Origin: Clostridia bacterium
Lineage (GTDB): Bacteria > Bacillota > Clostridia > Christensenellales > Aristaeellaceae
Reading direction: 5' to 3'
Length of the DNA: 64,000 bases
Assembly (NCBI GenBank): GCA_017524615.1
Contig: JAFXVJ010000043.1
Location: forward strand, 23,647-87,646
Positions 62,495 through 64,000 of this stretch are shown here, one piece after another (the first letter of the stretch is position 1; every line of letters begins with the position of its first letter). Position numbers and translations under genes: made by a program. The notes beneath the pieces are model-generated. The model saw only the letters and a program-made list of their open reading frames with translations. It was not told the DNA's origin and made no database searches.

Positions 62495-63151
62495 TCAGCC
62501 CAAATCCGGGTCGTCCCACACGGCTTCCAGGATGGGCAGGCACACGCTGCCGGGGCGGCTGTCCAGCCGCAGGGTCAGGCTGCCGGCGAAGCACAGGTGC
62601 ACGGCGGCGCACAGATAAGGGAAGGGCAGATGCAGCATGCGGGCCAGCGCGGCTGTGGAGGATCCGCCGTGGCAGAACAGCGCCGCTGTGGCGCGCTGCT
62701 CCCGAACGCAGCGATAGGCCGCGCCCTGCCGGACGTAGCCCATTTCTTCCAGCCAGGCGTCCGTGGCGTCACCCACCCGGGGCACCTCGGTGAGCAGGAG
62801 ATTGCCCTGGAAAACGGGGTGCGCCATCCAGCCCGGATCGGCCAGATCGACGCCCCGACGGATCAGCTCGTTGGCCGTATCCCAGGGGTGGCCGTCTGCA
62901 AAAAGCCGCGTGCCATCCGCGCTGCCCCAGCGGATTTCATGCATGAAATCCAGCACCTGAATGGGAAGGCCCAGCGCGTCGGCGGTGTATTCCGCTGTCT
63001 CCATCGCCCGCCCCATGGGAGAGGAAAATATGTGCGTGATGCCTTCGCTCCGCAGCCGCTCCGCCGCGGCCCGGCCCTGGCTATGGCCGGCTTCGGTCAG
63101 GCAGTCCCGGGCATAATCGGGTTCCCCGTGCCGGACAAAAATGATGCGCAT
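62495..63151 (-). CDS. Histidine phosphatase (phosphoglycerate mutase-like) protein
   Basis: 218 residues. RHG motif in FVRHGEPDY and the second catalytic His in FCHGGSSTA. SSPMGRAMETAEYTADALG is the typical arginine-containing segment. Low-molecular-weight substrates or cobalamin precursors are possible; the sequence does not tell. AGGAG is 8 bases before the ATG at 63151; the open frame is longer upstream. 22 bases separate it from the fumarase beta gene. Confidence 0.88.
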   Translation of the reverse strand: MRIIFVRHGEPDYARDCLTEAGHSQGRAAAERLRSEGITHIFSSPMGRAMETAEYTADALGLPIQVLDFMHEIRWGSADGTRLFADGHPWDTANELIRRGVDLADPGWMAHPVFQGNLLLTEVPRVGDATDAWLEEMGYVRQGAAYRCVREQRATAALFCHGGSSTAALARMLHLPFPYLCAAVHLCFAGSLTLRLDSRPGSVCLPILEAVWDDPDLG

Positions 63152-63173
63152 ACGCTGTTCTCCTGCTGGAAGC

Positions 63174-63728
63174 TTATTCTTCCCGGTATTGGGCCGGGCC
63201 GGATTCATACAGATTGCCGCCGTGGGCGTCCATGAGCACAATGGCGGGAAAATCCCGCACGGTGAAGCGATGGATGGCTTCGGTGCCCAGATCGGGGTAG
63301 GCGATGACCTCCGCCTTTTCGATGCTCCGGGCAATCAGCGCCGCGGCGCCGCCCACGGCGCCCAGATAGACGGCGCCGTATTGCCGCATCGCGGCGCGTA
63401 CCGTGTCGCTGCGGCGGCCTTTGCCGATCATACAGTTCAGGCCCAGGGCCAGCAGCTGGGGCGTGTAGGCGTCCATGCGGTAGCTGGTGGTGGGGCCGGC
63501 GGAGCCGACAGCCCGGCCGGGCGCGGCCGGGGCGGGCCCCACATAATAAATGGCCTGGCCCCGCACGTCCACGGGCAGGGGCTTTCCCTCGTTCAGCAAT
63601 TGGATCAGCCGCTTATGGGCAGCGTCCCGGCCGGTGAGCATGGTCCCCGTTAAATAAACGGTGTCACCGGCTTGCAGCATCCCTACATCCTCCGAAGACA
63701 GGGGCAATTGCAGATGGTATTCGCTCAT
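63174..63728 (-). CDS. Fumarate hydratase class I beta subunit (or tartrate dehydratase beta)
   Basis: 184 residues. The C-terminal domain of a class I fumarase or tartrate dehydratase as a separate polypeptide: LQAGDTVYLTGTMLTGRDAAHKRL, IYYVGPAPA, GSAGPTTSYRMD and GKGRRSDTV are diagnostic. It needs an alpha subunit with the [4Fe-4S] cluster. No alpha gene lies in the 270 bases upstream inside the window, where a type-2 mobile element starts instead, so the pair is separated here or the alpha gene lies beyond. GGGAGG is 6 bases before the ATG. Confidence 0.88.
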   Translation of the reverse strand: MSEYHLQLPLSSEDVGMLQAGDTVYLTGTMLTGRDAAHKRLIQLLNEGKPLPVDVRGQAIYYVGPAPAAPGRAVGSAGPTTSYRMDAYTPQLLALGLNCMIGKGRRSDTVRAAMRQYGAVYLGAVGGAAALIARSIEKAEVIAYPDLGTEAIHRFTVRDFPAIVLMDAHGGNLYESGPAQYREE

Positions 63729-63753
63729 ACGGTGCCTCCCTGTGCGATGATTG

Positions 63754-64000
63754 ATACTATTCTTCTTCTAAAACCTTACATCTTTGGGCGTCATTTTCGT
63801 TCTGGCAGCACATGACAGCGGTCAACGCGGCGCTGCTGCGCCTCCCTTCGTTCTGCTTGGCCAGAACAAAGAATCCATCCCAAATCTGTTAAGATTTAAG
63901 ATCCAGATTGGCAAGGATGAAAAAAGAGCAAAGGGACGACGGGGTATTCTCTTTAGCCCGAAAGAGAAGCAGAAAGGGCGTTATAACGGCGGTGATCATC
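63754..64000. repeat. Type-2 inverted-repeat element, left part, cut by window edge
   Basis: Left end ATACTATTCTTCTTC at 63754 and about 245 bases of interior that follow the full copy at 10815 closely (CCAAATCTGTTAAGATTTA, GGCAAGGATGAAAAAA, AGGGACGACGGGG, AACGGCGGTG). Small insertions and deletions break any reading frame against that copy. It lies 25 bases upstream of the fumarase beta start. Confidence 0.75.

Overview
The window is a chromosomal segment of a GC-rich (visibly well over 50 % GC) low-branching Firmicute, most likely an anaerobic member of Clostridia from a gut or rumen type habitat. The reasons are a T-box leader in front of serS, a CIRCE operator in front of groESL, a DUF1292 protein, an EcfA1-EcfA2-EcfT module, LL-diaminopimelate aminotransferase, a CwlD-like amidase, LplB/LplC-type sugar permeases, consensus sigma-A promoters with 17-base spacers, and strong AAGGAGG-type ribosome binding sites with frequent TTG or GTG starts. 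The family cannot be fixed from the sequence alone; signal peptides without a lipobox on the solute-binding protein would fit Christensenellales-like lineages (inference).

Layout. 1-5.1 kb: a membrane-anchored beta-propeller protein (cut by the window edge), then rsmE / small membrane protein / mtaB (rRNA and tRNA modification). 5.1-11.6 kb: a zinc metalloprotease-like protein, a cytidylate-kinase-like protein, the ecfA1-ecfA2-ecfT vitamin transporter core, yajC, and two kinds of non-coding mobile repeat. 11.6-13.4 kb: cysK and a divergent Rrf2 regulator that share a palindromic operator. 13.4-18.0 kb: dnaA with DnaA boxes in its leader, and an operon of an unknown protein with parA and parB. 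18.2-24.6 kb: a CNNM/CorC protein, a NUDIX hydrolase, a MutY-acetyltransferase fusion and groES-groEL. 24.7-36.3 kb: a carbohydrate island with three Gfo/Idh/MocA oxidoreductases, two permeases and a binding protein of the Lpl (aldouronate) type, an AraC regulator and a large secreted CE15 glucuronoyl-esterase-like enzyme; together they suggest release, uptake and oxidation of glucuronate-bearing plant oligosaccharides. 36.5-44.9 kb: purA, dapL, dapF, argS, fRMsr-msrA, dusB and a membrane protein. 45.1-45.45 kb: an AT-rich intergenic region with five perfect DnaA boxes, a strong candidate replication origin sitting at a strand switch. 45.5-50.3 kb: CwlD-like amidase, acyltransferase 3 coupled to serS, and a serS leader made of promoter, T-box and then five tandem 72-base hairpin units before the start codon. 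50.4-60.5 kb: rpiB, ybaK, a secreted protein, DUF1292, uvrC, a NYN-LOTUS protein, a Wzz-like exported protein, a GT2 glycosyltransferase and an M16C peptidase, all on the plus strand. 60.6-64 kb: a D,D-carboxypeptidase, a histidine phosphatase and a fumarase beta subunit, then another mobile repeat.

Three themes stand out. First, origin biology: dnaA, parAB and the DnaA-box cluster lie within 32 kb, with genes mostly pointing away from 45.2 kb. Second, two families of inverted-repeat non-coding elements, one with TTCTTCACGGA ends (four copies) and one with ATACTATTCTTCTTC ends (one full, one deleted, one cut by the window), including one nested inside the other. Third, an unusual serS mRNA leader carrying an amplified structured repeat. 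No tRNA, rRNA, CRISPR array, phage or transposase gene was seen.
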